Positions 45,933 to 56,266 of a DNA stretch of 64,000 nucleotides are shown piece by piece. A program made the position numbers and the translations under genes. The stretch comes from Paraburkholderia sp. FT54 (lineage in GTDB: Bacteria > Pseudomonadota > Gammaproteobacteria > Burkholderiales > Burkholderiaceae): NCBI RefSeq assembly GCF_031585635.1, contig NZ_CP134196.1, positions 496,001-560,000 of the forward strand, written 5' to 3'. A model generated the notes under the pieces. That model searched no databases. It was not told where the DNA came from and saw only the letters and a program-made list of their open reading frames with translations. Every line of letters begins with the position of its first letter. Position 1 is the stretch's first letter.

Positions 45933-45960
45933 AAGACCGGGACTGAATCGTCCCGGTCTT
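45933..45960. terminator. Bidirectional terminator hairpin
   Basis: AAGACCGGGAC-TGAATC-GTCCCGGTCTT, perfect 11-bp stem with 6-nt loop, then TGTG on the plus strand and a CTTCTTCTCC tract on the minus strand. Sits between the convergent cupin and PaoC-like genes. Confidence 0.75.
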
Positions 45961-45991
45961 TGTGCGTTGCCTTGCCCGGGCAGAGGCGATT

Positions 45992-46018
45992 GCGCTGCTG
46001 GCTGTGTGCCAGCAGCGC
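45992..46018. terminator. Hairpin 3, just beyond the PaoC-like stop
   Basis: GCGCTGCTGG-CTGTGTG-CCAGCAGCGC, perfect 10-bp stem extended by CAGAGG/CCTCTG across a bulge; 23 bp past the minus-strand stop at 46042. Likely ends the molybdoenzyme operon, without a clear T-run. Confidence 0.6.
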
Positions 46019-46041
46019 CTCTGTCTGAGCCGACGGGTCGA

Positions 46042-48282
46042 CTACGCGGATACCTGAGAAGCCAACAGATCTTCGAGCCGAATCGGAAGATTACGCACCC
46101 GTACACCTGTCGCGTGATATACGGCGTTTGCGATTGCAGGCGCAATTCCCGCCATGCCGATTTCTCCGACGCCGCGCGCTCCGAGCGGATTCAACGCGAG
46201 ATCCGGATACTCGAGGAACGTCACGTCGATCTTCGGCGCATCGGCATGCGTGGTCATCACATAGTCGGCGAGGTTGCGGTTGATCGGGGCGCCGGTGCGC
46301 GTGTCGTAATTCGTTTCTTCGAACAGTGCCATGCCGACGCCCATCACGACGGCCCCTTGAATCTGGTTGAGGGCCATGCGTGCGTTAATGATCTTGCCGC
46401 CGTCGATCACGCTTACCACGCGGTTGATGCGCAACCGTGCCGTCTGAGGCTGCCACGTCACCTCGATGAAATGCGCGCAGTATGAGTGGATCGATACGCT
46501 GGCCGCGTCGGGATCGTCCTGGCTCGCACCTGAACGGCCCCTTCCCACCACCATGTTGATCTGTGCCGGCGCGAGGATCCGCTCGAACGCTACGCCCGCC
46601 CCGGGTGAGGTTCCTTTCCGGTAGACCATGCCTCGGTCGAAAGCGAGCTCACTGGTCGGCTGACCCTTGAACGGCGAATTGTCTGCCTGGGCTGCCGCGG
46701 CCAGAAGTTGTTGGACCGCTGCCTGTGCCGCTTGCGTGGCGGCCGGAACGAGCGATGCGGTAGCCATCGATCCGCCGGACATCGGACCGGGCGGCAAGCG
46801 CGTATCGCCGAGCACCACGGAGACGCGCTGGAGCGGAATGCCGGTCACATTGGCCACCAACTGAGCCAGGATCGTGTAGGTTCCCGTTCCAATGTCCTGG
46901 GTGGCGGTGGATACGCGCGCCGTCGCATCCGCGTGAAGTTCGACGATGATTTCTGTCGCGAGGCGCCTCGCGGCCCATGACCCCGCTGCGACGCCCCAGC
47001 CAACCACGAGTCCGTCACGACGCATCGACCCGACCGCCGGAGTGCGCTGCGCCCAGCCGAATTTTTCCGCGCCGAGTGTGAGGCATTCCTTGAGGTGCCG
47101 TGATGAAAACGGCACATTCAGGCTTTCGTCGATCGCGGGCTCATTGATCAGGCGTAACCGGACCGGGTCCATATTGAGCTTGATGGCGAGTTCGTCGACA
47201 GCCGATTCGATTGCGAACAGTCCGGGGACGGCACCCGGGCCACGCATCGAGGTGCTGGGCGCGATATCCCGGCGCGCGTAGGCCGCGGTTGCGCGCAAGT
47301 TGGGCGAGCTGTAGAGGTAGCCAGTGGTCTCGCCACAGTTCTCCTTGCGCGTTTCCCGGCGGGCGGTTTGATAAACGTAGTCCTGCTGGAACGACGTGAA
47401 ACGTCCTTCCGGCGTAACCGACAGGCGCATGCGCTGTTGCGTGTTGGTGCGGTGCCCCACGTTGTGGAACATCATCTCGCGGCTCACCACCAACTTGACC
47501 GGCCGCATCAGATTGCGGGCCGCCGCTGCCGCGAGTAACGAGTGGGACCACGGAAACAGTTTGCCGCCAAATCCCGACCCCAGGTATTTCATGATGACGC
47601 GCACCTGGTCTTGCGATACGCCGAGCATCTGCGCCATGACGAGGCGGTGATTGACGATTGCCTGCGAGGTTTCGTAGAAGGTGTAGTTCGTGCCATCGAA
47701 CATGGCCACGGTCGCATGCAATTCGATCGGGTTGTGCGTCTCAATCGGCGTCGTGTAGGTGTGGTCCAGCTTCCGCGCATCGGGAGCGGCCGCGAACGCG
47801 GTAGTCACGTCGCCTCGCTGCGTGTCGACGCTCGGTGTTTCCTCTGCCGACATTTCGACGCGGACGTCGGGGCGGCTGGAGGAATACGTTGCCTTCACCG
47901 CCCGAGACGCCGCGGTTGCCTGCTCGAACGTGTCCGCAACCACCAGACCGATGTACTGGCCGTAGTAGTAGATGTTGTCGTCGTCGAACGGGGGGCGCTT
48001 TTCGTCGATTTTCGTGTCAGGCGCAAAAGCGACGCGATAGAACTTTCCGATGTTCTCGCGTGTGAACACAGCATGGACACCCGGCATGGCTGACGCGGCG
48101 GCGGTATCCAGACGCGTGATGCGCCCCTTGGCGATCGTCGCGCAAACCGGCACGGCATAGAGCATCCGGGGCAAGTTGATATCCGAGGTGTAGGTCGCCG
48201 TGCCACTGACCTTGAACGGCCCGTCAATTCGAGTAAATTCGCCGCCGATGATCGGCTGCGTTTTATTGTTAGCGAGTTGCAT
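46042..48282 (-). CDS. Xanthine dehydrogenase-family molybdopterin-binding subunit (PaoC-like, copy 2)
   Basis: 746 residues, closely parallel to 33003-35240 over its length. GSGFGGK, TQDIGTGTYT, SMRGPG and PPGPMSGGSMA are the cofactor loops, and GARGVGEIGMAG carries the catalytic Glu with the usual glycine. Third subunit of a periplasmic-type aldehyde oxidase complex. GGAGAGAAC precedes the ATG. Follows the FAD subunit gene by 26 bp. The substrate is likely aromatic or aliphatic aldehydes if it behaves like PaoABC (inference). Confidence 0.9.
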   Translation of the reverse strand: MQLANNKTQPIIGGEFTRIDGPFKVSGTATYTSDINLPRMLYAVPVCATIAKGRITRLDTAAASAMPGVHAVFTRENIGKFYRVAFAPDTKIDEKRPPFDDDNIYYYGQYIGLVVADTFEQATAASRAVKATYSSSRPDVRVEMSAEETPSVDTQRGDVTTAFAAAPDARKLDHTYTTPIETHNPIELHATVAMFDGTNYTFYETSQAIVNHRLVMAQMLGVSQDQVRVIMKYLGSGFGGKLFPWSHSLLAAAAARNLMRPVKLVVSREMMFHNVGHRTNTQQRMRLSVTPEGRFTSFQQDYVYQTARRETRKENCGETTGYLYSSPNLRATAAYARRDIAPSTSMRGPGAVPGLFAIESAVDELAIKLNMDPVRLRLINEPAIDESLNVPFSSRHLKECLTLGAEKFGWAQRTPAVGSMRRDGLVVGWGVAAGSWAARRLATEIIVELHADATARVSTATQDIGTGTYTILAQLVANVTGIPLQRVSVVLGDTRLPPGPMSGGSMATASLVPAATQAAQAAVQQLLAAAAQADNSPFKGQPTSELAFDRGMVYRKGTSPGAGVAFERILAPAQINMVVGRGRSGASQDDPDAASVSIHSYCAHFIEVTWQPQTARLRINRVVSVIDGGKIINARMALNQIQGAVVMGVGMALFEETNYDTRTGAPINRNLADYVMTTHADAPKIDVTFLEYPDLALNPLGARGVGEIGMAGIAPAIANAVYHATGVRVRNLPIRLEDLLASQVSA

Positions 48283-48308
48283 GTTCTCTCCGCTTCACGA
48301 GCGTTGCG

Positions 48309-49316
48309 TCAGGCTGTCTGGGTGGCAAGTGTGAGCGCGTGCTGGATGCAGCGTTTTGCCAGTTCCACCTTGAAGCCGTTCTGGCTCTGTACCCGCGCTG
48401 ACTGGAGTGCTGCTTCGGCTGCTGCCCGGAACGCCGTGGCGTCAGGGGCGCGGCCGAGTAGCTGGGCTTCCGCCTCTTTCGAGCGCCACGGCTTGACGCC
48501 GACGCCGCCCAGCGCGATTCGGACGTGGTCGATCTTGCCCGACGCGACGGTCATGACGACCGCTGCCGAGGCCAACGCAAATTCATACGACGCGCGGTCG
48601 CGCAGTTTCAGATAGACGCTGCGACTGCCCGGCGCGGGCGCCGGGAGCGTCACATGGGTAATGAGCTCGCCCGGATTGAGCATGGTTTCGCGTTCGGGCG
48701 TGGCCCCGGGCAACAAAAAGAATGAGTCAATCGTAATGTCCCGCTTACCCTGCGCGCCTTCGACATGGATCGTAGCCTCGAGTGCGGTCATTGCCACGCT
48801 CATGTCGGAGGGGTTCGTTGCGATGCAGTGATCGCTCGTCCCGAGAATGGCCAGGTTTCGATTGAACCCGTCAATCGCGGAACACCCCGTGCCGGGCTCG
48901 CGCTTGTTGCACGGCATGACGGTGTCGCGAAAGTAGACACAGCGTGTGCGCTGCAAGAGGTTGCCGCCGGTCGTCGCCATGTTTCGCAATTGTGCCGATG
49001 CACCGGAAAGCAATGCTTGCGACAGGACCGGATAATGCGTCTTGATCAGTGGATGATTCGCGAGGTCGGAATTGCGTACCGTTGCGCCGATAGTGACGCC
49101 ACCACCGTCGATGGGCTTGATCTGATCGAGCGGCAGGCGATGGATGTCGATCACCTGGGTTGGACGTTCAACGTCGAGCTTCATCAAATCGAGCAGCGTC
49201 GTACCTCCCGCCAGGAAGCGCGTCGACGCGCCATTTTGCGGATTGCCGGCCGATGTCTGCGCGAAGTCGATTGCCTGTCTCACATCGGACGCGCGTTTGA
49301 GCTGAAAGGATTCCAT
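48309..49316 (-). CDS. Xanthine dehydrogenase-family FAD-binding subunit (PaoB-like, copy 2)
   Basis: 335 residues. [26 protein letters not shown] and the Cys-bearing insertion ([12 protein letters not shown]...TGC) repeat the pattern of copy 1, including the likely extra [4Fe-4S] site. [17 protein letters not shown] is identical in both copies. 13 bp after the Fe-S subunit gene. Confidence 0.9.
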   Translation of the reverse strand: MESFQLKRASDVRQAIDFAQTSAGNPQNGASTRFLAGGTTLLDLMKLDVERPTQVIDIHRLPLDQIKPIDGGGVTIGATVRNSDLANHPLIKTHYPVLSQALLSGASAQLRNMATTGGNLLQRTRCVYFRDTVMPCNKREPGTGCSAIDGFNRNLAILGTSDHCIATNPSDMSVAMTALEATIHVEGAQGKRDITIDSFFLLPGATPERETMLNPGELITHVTLPAPAPGSRSVYLKLRDRASYEFALASAAVVMTVASGKIDHVRIALGGVGVKPWRSKEAEAQLLGRAPDATAFRAAAEAALQSARVQSQNGFKVELAKRCIQHALTLATQTA

Positions 49317-49329
49317 GCATACGCTCCGC

Positions 49330-49998
49330 TTAAACTTTCCGTCGAACTTGCTGGATGGCGGAGACGATGTTCGAATAGGCGCCGCAGCGGCAGATATTCC
49401 CGCTCATGGCTTCTTTGACATCGTCGTCGCTGTGGCCGTAAGGCTCATTGAGCAGCGCGACCGCGGACATGATCTGGCCTGACGTGCAGTACCCGCACTG
49501 GAACCCATCATGTTCGACGAAGGCTGCCTGCATGGGATGCAGCGCGCCCGGCCGGCCGATGCCTTCGATTGTCGTGATCGCCTCACCCTCATGGGTGGCG
49601 GCAAGGCTCAGACACGAATTCACTCGTTTGCCGTCGACATGGACCGTACATGCGCCGCACTGGCCATGATCGCAGCCCTTCTTGGTACCGGTCAGATGCA
49701 GATCCTCGCGCAAGCAATCGAGCAGCGTGGTGCGTGGGTCGATATCCACGTCGTGGATCGTGCCGTTGACATTCAGCCGGACATGCACCTTGGCGCCATC
49801 CGCGACCACGTCCGTCGCGGCCGTTGCGGCGGGGGCGGTGCTATCGGTCTCCGCGAGGGCAACAGAAGGAAGTTGTCCCATGCCTATTGCAACGCCCGCA
49901 GTACCCACGCGGCCCAAAAAGGATCGGCGCGTTGGGCGTTCCAACAACGACGCAGGATCATCCTCGCCGGTGTCCAGTTTCTGAGGCTCTTTGTTCAC
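49330..49998 (-). CDS. 2Fe-2S subunit with Tat signal (PaoA-like, copy 2)
   Basis: 222 residues from a GTG start. The twin-arginine motif [10 protein letters not shown] (Arg 24-25) with a hydrophobic stretch and ALA-E cleavage region shows export of the folded complex through Tat, as in E. coli PaoA. Ferredoxin cysteines in [14 protein letters not shown] and C-terminal [17 protein letters not shown] follow. The copy-1 homologue lacks the signal. First gene of its operon; promoter in the long gap to 50708. No PaoD-type chaperone gene is seen nearby. Confidence 0.9.
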   Translation of the reverse strand: MNKEPQKLDTGEDDPASLLERPTRRSFLGRVGTAGVAIGMGQLPSVALAETDSTAPAATAATDVVADGAKVHVRLNVNGTIHDVDIDPRTTLLDCLREDLHLTGTKKGCDHGQCGACTVHVDGKRVNSCLSLAATHEGEAITTIEGIGRPGALHPMQAAFVEHDGFQCGYCTSGQIMSAVALLNEPYGHSDDDVKEAMSGNICRCGAYSNIVSAIQQVRRKV

Positions 49999-50707
49999 GA
50001 ATCAATATCTCCGCTGAAGCATGGATGGGGATGCGAACGTTGCTTTGCTGTTCGGCATGCGTCATGGCCATCATACAAATTTGAACTGACGCGAAGATGG
50101 CCGTGAACTGACGGATATATGGCGAAGGGGGCATTTCATTGGGCTACAGCGGCGAGTTCCTTGATAAATCGCGTCGTTTTGGCGCAGCCCGGATTGCTAT
50201 GTCATAGCGGATAGATCTGCATGCAGAGCATGCTGGCAGGACATGGAGCAATGGAGTTCACGCATCGCGCGCGCGTTAATGCTCATGTTAAGAGTGAAGT
50301 TAGGCGAACTTAACCCGCGTCGCATATTGATTGGTGATACTCCGTCACGCCCTATGCCGTTGCGTGCTCGCAGATTGGGCGAGGCACGCTTGCGCGAGCG
50401 CTGCCCAGCATGACCACTACGAGATGATTCGCACGGGTTCACGGCAATCGGAGCGCAATGGCCGCGATTTCGGGGCTGGTGACAACAGTCCATGAATCGG
50501 CCCGGCCGCTAACAAGACAACTATCCGCCTGTCGTTGCATTCCAGCGAAGAAACCGAGCGTGACGGGACGCTCTGGGTGACCCGTCCCCGTGAAATACCG
50601 CAACTGTGTTTTGCTGAAATCTTTCTCACGTTGCAGTTTCTCCCCTGCTGGCGCACGATTACCAGGCCCGATGGGCAGGAATCGCTCACGTCAGGCGTAA
50701 AAAAATA
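49999..50707. promoter_or_regulatory. 709-bp divergent intergenic region
   Basis: Between the Tat-type oxidase operon (minus) and a LysR gene (plus). No supported gene was found in six frames; short open stretches lack start and ribosome sites. It should contain both promoters and, at such length, possibly a small RNA or a decayed gene. No specific site was recognised. Confidence 0.4.
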
Positions 50708-51760
50708 ATGGCGGTCAATAAAGCCACGGACTACCATCGTCGGATTGTTGCACTCACGCCCAAGTCAATGATTTCGACCGAGGACCTGCATTTTTTCATT
50801 ACGCTTGCGAGCGCGGTGTCGTTGGCGGATGCCGCACGCAAACTCGATGTCACGCCGCCCGCGGTCACGCAGCGACTTCGTCTTCTGGAGAACCGGTTGG
50901 GCATGCGGTTAATCGACCGATCGGGCCGGCGCATGGTGCTCACCGATGAGGGTGAGCTGCTTGCGGTACACGCGCGCCGGATCTGCGATGACATCGGCAA
51001 TTTGTCAGACACGTTGGCGTCGCGGCGCGGCACGGTGGCGGGACATCTGCGCGTGATCGCGCCGCTCGGTTTCGGGCAGCGTTACGTCGCGCCCGCTATT
51101 GCGCAGTTTCGTGCCCTCTATCCCGAAGTGAGCGCAAGTCTGATACTGTCCGATCGCCCCGCGCGCATTTCGGATGACACGTGGGACCTGATGGTGCATA
51201 TCGGCGAGTTGCGCGATTCGTCGCTCATCAGCCGGCGCCTCGCACCTAATCGCCGCATCCTGTGCGCGGCGCCGAGCTATCTGATGCGTCGCGGGGAACC
51301 ACGGCATCCGGAGGAACTGCTCACGCATGACTGTATCGCGCTGCGCGAAAACGACGAAGACGTGACGATGTGGCGCTTCACGCCGAAAGACCATGGCACA
51401 CCGGCGAACGTCCGAATCGAGCCGATGCTGACGAGCAATGACGGTGGCACCGTGCGTGATTGGGCGCTTGCCGGGCTTGGCATCATTGCGCGCTCCGAAT
51501 GGGACGTCGCGGAGCATCTGCATGCGGGGCGGCTCGTCCCGCTGCTCGAAGCGTGGACGCAGCCGGACGCCGATATCGTCGCGCTGATCAACTCACGGCA
51601 TGGACGCTCGTTGCGCGCTCAGCGTTTTCTGGATCTTCTCCATGCGTCGACGTTGCAACAACCCTGGTTGCCGCGCCCTGGCAGTGAACAAACCCGGAGC
51701 GGCACACGCGCACACGACCTGGGTGCTGCTGGATTGACGGCTCGCGCTAACGCCGCTTGA
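50708..51760 (+). CDS. LysR-family transcriptional regulator
   Basis: 350 residues from ATG 50708, or 330 from ATG 50768 (MISTEDLHFFITL), which fits the family's usual N-terminus better; neither has a good ribosome site. HTH: FFITLASAVSLADAARKLDVTPPAVTQRLRLLE in family terms, followed by LRVIAPLGFGQRYVAPAI in the effector domain. C-terminus carries an extra low-complexity tail (about 315-350). Divergent from the Tat-type oxidase operon (709 bp) and convergent with the gene at 51898; the oxidase operon is the likelier target. Confidence 0.88.
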   Translation: MAVNKATDYHRRIVALTPKSMISTEDLHFFITLASAVSLADAARKLDVTPPAVTQRLRLLENRLGMRLIDRSGRRMVLTDEGELLAVHARRICDDIGNLSDTLASRRGTVAGHLRVIAPLGFGQRYVAPAIAQFRALYPEVSASLILSDRPARISDDTWDLMVHIGELRDSSLISRRLAPNRRILCAAPSYLMRRGEPRHPEELLTHDCIALRENDEDVTMWRFTPKDHGTPANVRIEPMLTSNDGGTVRDWALAGLGIIARSEWDVAEHLHAGRLVPLLEAWTQPDADIVALINSRHGRSLRAQRFLDLLHASTLQQPWLPRPGSEQTRSGTRAHDLGAAGLTARANAA

Positions 51761-51897
51761 CCGGATGTGGCCGTGAACGCGCGCGACGCCGCCTTGATTC
51801 GCTCACTTCCGATAGTCGGTTTGCAACTTATCCAGCTTGCGTTTGATGCGCCGATCTGAGCGGCGCGAGTCAGATCGACATCCGGCGACCGATGATG

Positions 51898-52869
51898 CTA
51901 CCAGGGCCACGCCAGCGAGGTCGCCGTACCCGTTTCGCAGGCACGCTCGTAAAGCAGCCGCGCGACTGTCAGATCCTGCAGGGCGATACCGGTCATGTCG
52001 AACAGGGTGATGTCCTCAGGTTGCCGTTCTATCCCGACCTGGCCGGTGATCAGATCGCCGATCTCGATACATGCAGTGTCAGGCGCCCATTGCGTCTCGC
52101 CGATTTCGCGCGCCTGAGTGCGGTCGTCGACAAACAGGCGCACGCGCGGCAGCAAACCTTCTGGAAGTTCGCGTTTGCCTTTGGTGTCCGCGCCGACGCA
52201 GTTGAGGTGAGTGCCGGGTTGCACTGCCTGCGCCTCGAAGAGCGGCCCCTTGCCCGGCGTGGCCGTGATTACCACATCGCTGTCAGCCACCGCGGCGTTG
52301 CGGTCGGTCGCATGCAGGACTTCGCAAAGCCCGGCGAACTGCGCTTCAAACGAAGCGTCGCGCTCGCCGTCTACGGTGACATAGCGAACGCAGGAAAGCT
52401 GTTCGAGCACACGTAAAGCGAACCGGACCTGCACTTGTGCCTGTACACCCGTGCCGAATACGCACAGGCGAGCGCTGTTCGCACGCGCGAGGAGGGTCAA
52501 ACCCAGGCCGCCGGCAGCACCCGTGCGCATGGTCGTGATTGCATTGCCGTCGATGACGCACACAGGCCGGCCGGTCGTCGGATCGATCAGTAGAATGGTG
52601 GCCTGGTGCGGTTCGCCGCCAAGGCCGCGGTTGGCCGGCCAAAATCCCGCCGCCTTGAATCCGAGCAGGCCTTGCGACTGTACGTCGCCCGATTTGATTC
52701 CGAATACGCCGCCGGTCACGAGTGGCTCCCTCACAACAGGAAACACCCGGCCCTCGCCCTGGCTGTGAAGAGCGAACGCTTCCCGTACTGCTTCCACTAC
52801 ATCGTCAGGCTTCAGCAACGCCTCGACCTGATGTTTGTCGATCAGGATCAGCTTGGCATCATTACGCAT
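51898..52869 (-). CDS. Ornithine cyclodeaminase/mu-crystallin family protein (second copy)
   Basis: 323 residues, the standard length of the family. DVVEAVREAFALHSQGEGRVFP, TTMRTGAAGGLGLTLLARANS and LCVFGTGVQAQVQVRFALRV (NAD site) are diagnostic. Could be a cyclodeaminase, ketimine reductase or N-alkyl amino-acid dehydrogenase. It starts 49 bp after the MFS stop on the same strand, forming a unit MFS - this gene, downstream of an M81 protein. Confidence 0.85.
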   Translation of the reverse strand: MRNDAKLILIDKHQVEALLKPDDVVEAVREAFALHSQGEGRVFPVVREPLVTGGVFGIKSGDVQSQGLLGFKAAGFWPANRGLGGEPHQATILLIDPTTGRPVCVIDGNAITTMRTGAAGGLGLTLLARANSARLCVFGTGVQAQVQVRFALRVLEQLSCVRYVTVDGERDASFEAQFAGLCEVLHATDRNAAVADSDVVITATPGKGPLFEAQAVQPGTHLNCVGADTKGKRELPEGLLPRVRLFVDDRTQAREIGETQWAPDTACIEIGDLITGQVGIERQPEDITLFDMTGIALQDLTVARLLYERACETGTATSLAWPW

Positions 52870-52917
52870 GGTGATACACCTTGATTCTTGAGAATGGTAA
52901 ATGCAGCGCGTCCGGCG

Positions 52918-54261
52918 TCAGGAGGCACTGCCTTGCGGCGCGCTCGCCGGCTGCAATGCCGCACGGCTCGTGCGCTCGACCAACAGCACCATGATCGCGG
53001 ACAGGCACATGAGTCCCGCAACACCGAGCATCGGCACACGATAGGAGCCGGTAAGGTCGTGCAGCCAGCCGGTTGCGTAGGGACCGAGGAAACCGGCCAA
53101 CGTGCCGATCGTGTTGATGAGGCCAATGCCCGATGCGGCCGCGGCATTGCTGAGATAGCGCGGAGGCAACTGCCAGAACGATGCGTGCGGCGTGTAGACG
53201 CCGACCGCGCCGAGCGTAAACGCGGCCATGGCCTCGTATGGCGACGACAGGAACAGCGCAGCGGCGAACGACAAGCCACCGATCGCCGTGGGAATCGCCA
53301 CGTGCCAGGCGCTGAGTGTGGTACGTCGCGCATATTGTCCCCACAAGAGGATGGTCACCGCCGACACCGCGAACGGAACAGCGGTAATCATTCCAACCTG
53401 GAAGACCGTATATTTGACCGCGAACATGTGGGAGAACTCAGCGACGATCTGCGGCAGGAAGAATGACAGCGCGACGACGCCGATATTGATCCCGAAGTAG
53501 ATCAGTCCGAATGCGAGCACGCGCCGATCGAGCAACGCCAGCCATGCGCTTTTCGGCGACACCCGCTCGGCTTCCTGCCTCTCCACGGCGAGCGCCTGGC
53601 TCAGTTCGGCGCGCTCGTCGACCGTCAACCACCGGGCCTCGTCGGGCCGGTCTCTCATGACAATGAACGTGATGACACCTAGCGCGATCGCCGGCAATCC
53701 TTCTATGAAGAACATCGAGCGCCAGCCGGACCAGCCGAAGAGATGCGTATGCTCCATCACGAAGGTTGAAATCGGTGCGCCCAGCATGTTCGACAGCGGG
53801 ATGGCGAGAAAGAGCAGCGACATCAGCCACACCCGCTCCTGACGCGGCAGCCAGAACGTGACATACAGGACCATCCCCGGAAAGAATCCTGACTCAGCGA
53901 TGCCGAGGAGAAAGCGCAGCGCGTACAGCGTGTGAGCGCTGTTGACGAAGGCGGTCAGCGAAGCGATCACTCCCCAGGTGACGAGAATCCGCGTCATCCA
54001 CAGCCGCGCGCCGAATCGCGCCAGCAGCAGATTGCTCGGCACGGCAACCAGAATGTACCCGGCGTAGAAGAGGCCGGCGGCCAACCCGAACTGGGAGACC
54101 GACATGCCGAGTTCGCGATTCATCGTCAACGCCGCGTAGCCGACGTTTGCCCGATCCATCTGGTTGACCATGTAGAGCAAAATCAGCAGCGGCGCGAGGC
54201 GCCAGATGACCTTCCGCGTGGTCTGCGGTCTGATGCGCGTCGCACTCAGCGTATCGTTCAT
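52918..54261 (-). CDS. MFS transporter, ACS family
   Basis: 447 residues from ATG 54261 (AGAGGA upstream; frame open to 54282). NQMDRANVGYAALTMNRELG and LARFGARLWMTRILVTWG are ACS hallmarks; strongly similar to the carrier at 58126 (NQLDRANIGYAALTMNAEL). Twelve membrane segments visible. Read together with the M81 gene upstream (76 bp) and the ornithine-cyclodeaminase-family gene downstream, so it probably imports an amino-acid-like or amide substrate (inference). Confidence 0.88.
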   Translation of the reverse strand: MNDTLSATRIRPQTTRKVIWRLAPLLILLYMVNQMDRANVGYAALTMNRELGMSVSQFGLAAGLFYAGYILVAVPSNLLLARFGARLWMTRILVTWGVIASLTAFVNSAHTLYALRFLLGIAESGFFPGMVLYVTFWLPRQERVWLMSLLFLAIPLSNMLGAPISTFVMEHTHLFGWSGWRSMFFIEGLPAIALGVITFIVMRDRPDEARWLTVDERAELSQALAVERQEAERVSPKSAWLALLDRRVLAFGLIYFGINIGVVALSFFLPQIVAEFSHMFAVKYTVFQVGMITAVPFAVSAVTILLWGQYARRTTLSAWHVAIPTAIGGLSFAAALFLSSPYEAMAAFTLGAVGVYTPHASFWQLPPRYLSNAAAASGIGLINTIGTLAGFLGPYATGWLHDLTGSYRVPMLGVAGLMCLSAIMVLLVERTSRAALQPASAPQGSAS

Positions 54262-54337
54262 TGGGAAAATCCTCTCGTGCAACGGTGCGTGCCTTGCGCG
54301 CGCAGTGAAGACCGGAGATCTTCGCGGGGCAGTTCGT

Positions 54338-55894
54338 TCATCGCGGTTCGCTCCTCGGCAGGACCGTACGGACCGTCGGAGTCCAAACGGGAATGTCGTC
54401 CAGCGGTATCGCGGGCCGCGGCAGCTTTTTGAAATCGAATCGTGCGAGGATCGGGGAAGTCAGACCTGGCGCATCGACGCTCACGATTTGCGCGTCGGAA
54501 AAGAACTCGTCGAATGCCGCCCTGAAATGTCCGCGCGACTTCAATGCGACGACGCGCGCTTGCGCAATGTCGATGCCGAACATCTCGAAGAACATCGGCT
54601 CGTGACACTGATGCCGCTTGCTGATGACGATGACCGTCACGCCGCCGATCTGCAGCGCGGCGCACGGCCCAAGGTCGAAGCTGCAGCCCGCCAGTTGTCC
54701 GCGTCGGCCGACGCCTTTGCCGTCGTGCAGCTTCAACACTCGGGCCGGCGCGCTGAACTGCTCCGAATACACGGTGGTTTCAGCACGATTGAAACGCGCA
54801 ACGAACGTTTGCGTGGTGCCCGCCATGTAGGCGTCCGTCACCAGGTCGGGATCGGTGATGACGCCGAGAATCGCATCCTGCACCTCGTGCTGGAGTAGCG
54901 CCTTGAGCACGAACGGCGTGTTGCCGCGCCCGCCACCGCCCGGGTTGTCAGCCACGTCGGCGAGTAGCAGGGGCATTAGCGTTGGATCGTCGCTCGTCGC
55001 TTTGGCGAGGCGGACCGCTTCGTCCAGAGGAGTCAGCGTCGGCGTGAATGCGGCACGCTCTTGCCAGGCATACGATGCAAGATCGTTTGCGACTTGTTGC
55101 GCGAGCGGCGCATCTCCGCGCGTCGTCACGAGTACCGTCAAGCCGTTCTTCGGCGTGTCCGCAAACGCAAAGCCGCCGACAATCGAGACGTTCACGATCC
55201 GCGGGTCGTCCAGCGCTTCCGCGCGCCGGATCATCTCCGCATACGGTCCGGTTCCGGGGGCCGTCAGCAACTGGGTCGGTGGTGCGCAGACGGGCATGCG
55301 CACGTGCGCGACAGCCGTGCGCATGCCGTTCAATAATTCCGTGAGAATGCGGGCGGCGTCGGCGCCGCGCTCGGCCATATCGGTGTGGGGATTGCGACGG
55401 TACGAGACCAGCGCGTCGACGGCGTTCACCATCCGGTCGGACACGTTCGCGTGCAGGTCGACGGTGGCGACGATCGGTACCGTGGGTCCGACGATATTGC
55501 GTACGAGGGTGAAAACCGCGCCGTCGGGGTCGTCTTCTTCTGTCGTGATGGCGGCGCCATGCTCACAGATATAGACAGCATCGAGCGGTAGTGCCGCACG
55601 CAAGCGCTGTTCGAATTCGCGCAGCGTGTCGGCGAAGAATGCGTGTTCGACAGGGCCGCCCGACTCTGCGTTGGCAAACAGGATCGGCACGGGTGTCCAC
55701 TGGGAGATCGCATCCATGGTTCGAACGAATGCAGGAATTTCCGGCGTCATCACCGGCGCTTCCTTGCGGGCGTCGTCCAGTAGTGAGGCGTCTTGCAAGT
55801 AAGCGCGCGAAACGAAATCGGCGCGCGTGGACACCGGCGCAAACCGGTTCGACTCGATCGCGAAGCCAAGAATGGCGATGCGCGGGTTTTTCAT
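54338..55894 (-). CDS. M81 family metallopeptidase (MlrC/microcystinase C-like)
   Basis: 518 residues; GAGGAG lies 6 nt before the ATG. Metal-site segments AVYICEHGAAITTEEDDPDG and VATVDLHANVSDRMVNAVDAL, and the substrate/C-terminal block NPGGGGRGNTPFVLKALL, match MlrC-type proteins, known from hydrolysis of the linear tetrapeptide of microcystin degradation; many relatives act on unknown small amides. First gene of the minus-strand set with the MFS carrier and the cyclodeaminase-family protein. Divergent from the class II aldolase gene. Confidence 0.87.
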   Translation of the reverse strand: MKNPRIAILGFAIESNRFAPVSTRADFVSRAYLQDASLLDDARKEAPVMTPEIPAFVRTMDAISQWTPVPILFANAESGGPVEHAFFADTLREFEQRLRAALPLDAVYICEHGAAITTEEDDPDGAVFTLVRNIVGPTVPIVATVDLHANVSDRMVNAVDALVSYRRNPHTDMAERGADAARILTELLNGMRTAVAHVRMPVCAPPTQLLTAPGTGPYAEMIRRAEALDDPRIVNVSIVGGFAFADTPKNGLTVLVTTRGDAPLAQQVANDLASYAWQERAAFTPTLTPLDEAVRLAKATSDDPTLMPLLLADVADNPGGGGRGNTPFVLKALLQHEVQDAILGVITDPDLVTDAYMAGTTQTFVARFNRAETTVYSEQFSAPARVLKLHDGKGVGRRGQLAGCSFDLGPCAALQIGGVTVIVISKRHQCHEPMFFEMFGIDIAQARVVALKSRGHFRAAFDEFFSDAQIVSVDAPGLTSPILARFDFKKLPRPAIPLDDIPVWTPTVRTVLPRSEPR

Positions 55895-56266
55895 CTGTTA
55901 CTCCTCATCGCCGGCGTCACCCAGATCGGCATCGCGCGCTGGTGTTCTCGGCGGGTCATCAACGCATCATTGCGTTTCTCTCGACGACGCGGCGATTGGC
56001 CGCCAGCATGCAAGCGTCGATACCTGAATTGGCATGCTCGCCGAAAGTATTGGTGGCCAAAATGCCATGCGGGTTAACGTTCACTGATTGCTTCATTCAC
56101 GTTGGAGTTAACCGTTTCGCACTTAAGCAGAGGACGCGGTCGGCGAACTTGGGCAAGCGGACCGCGCGTTGTGAGCGCAAGAAGCAAACTTGTGACAAAT
56201 CGTCGATGGACCATGCCGTCCGTGCGGCCGAGAATGAATGCTTCAACCAGCACGAAGGAGCATGTC
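55895..56266. promoter_or_regulatory. Divergent promoter region, M81 operon / class II aldolase
   Basis: 372 bp without a supported gene. It must carry promoters for both directions; AAGGAG at 56255-56260 is the ribosome site of the aldolase gene. No convincing operator palindrome was noticed. Confidence 0.4.
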
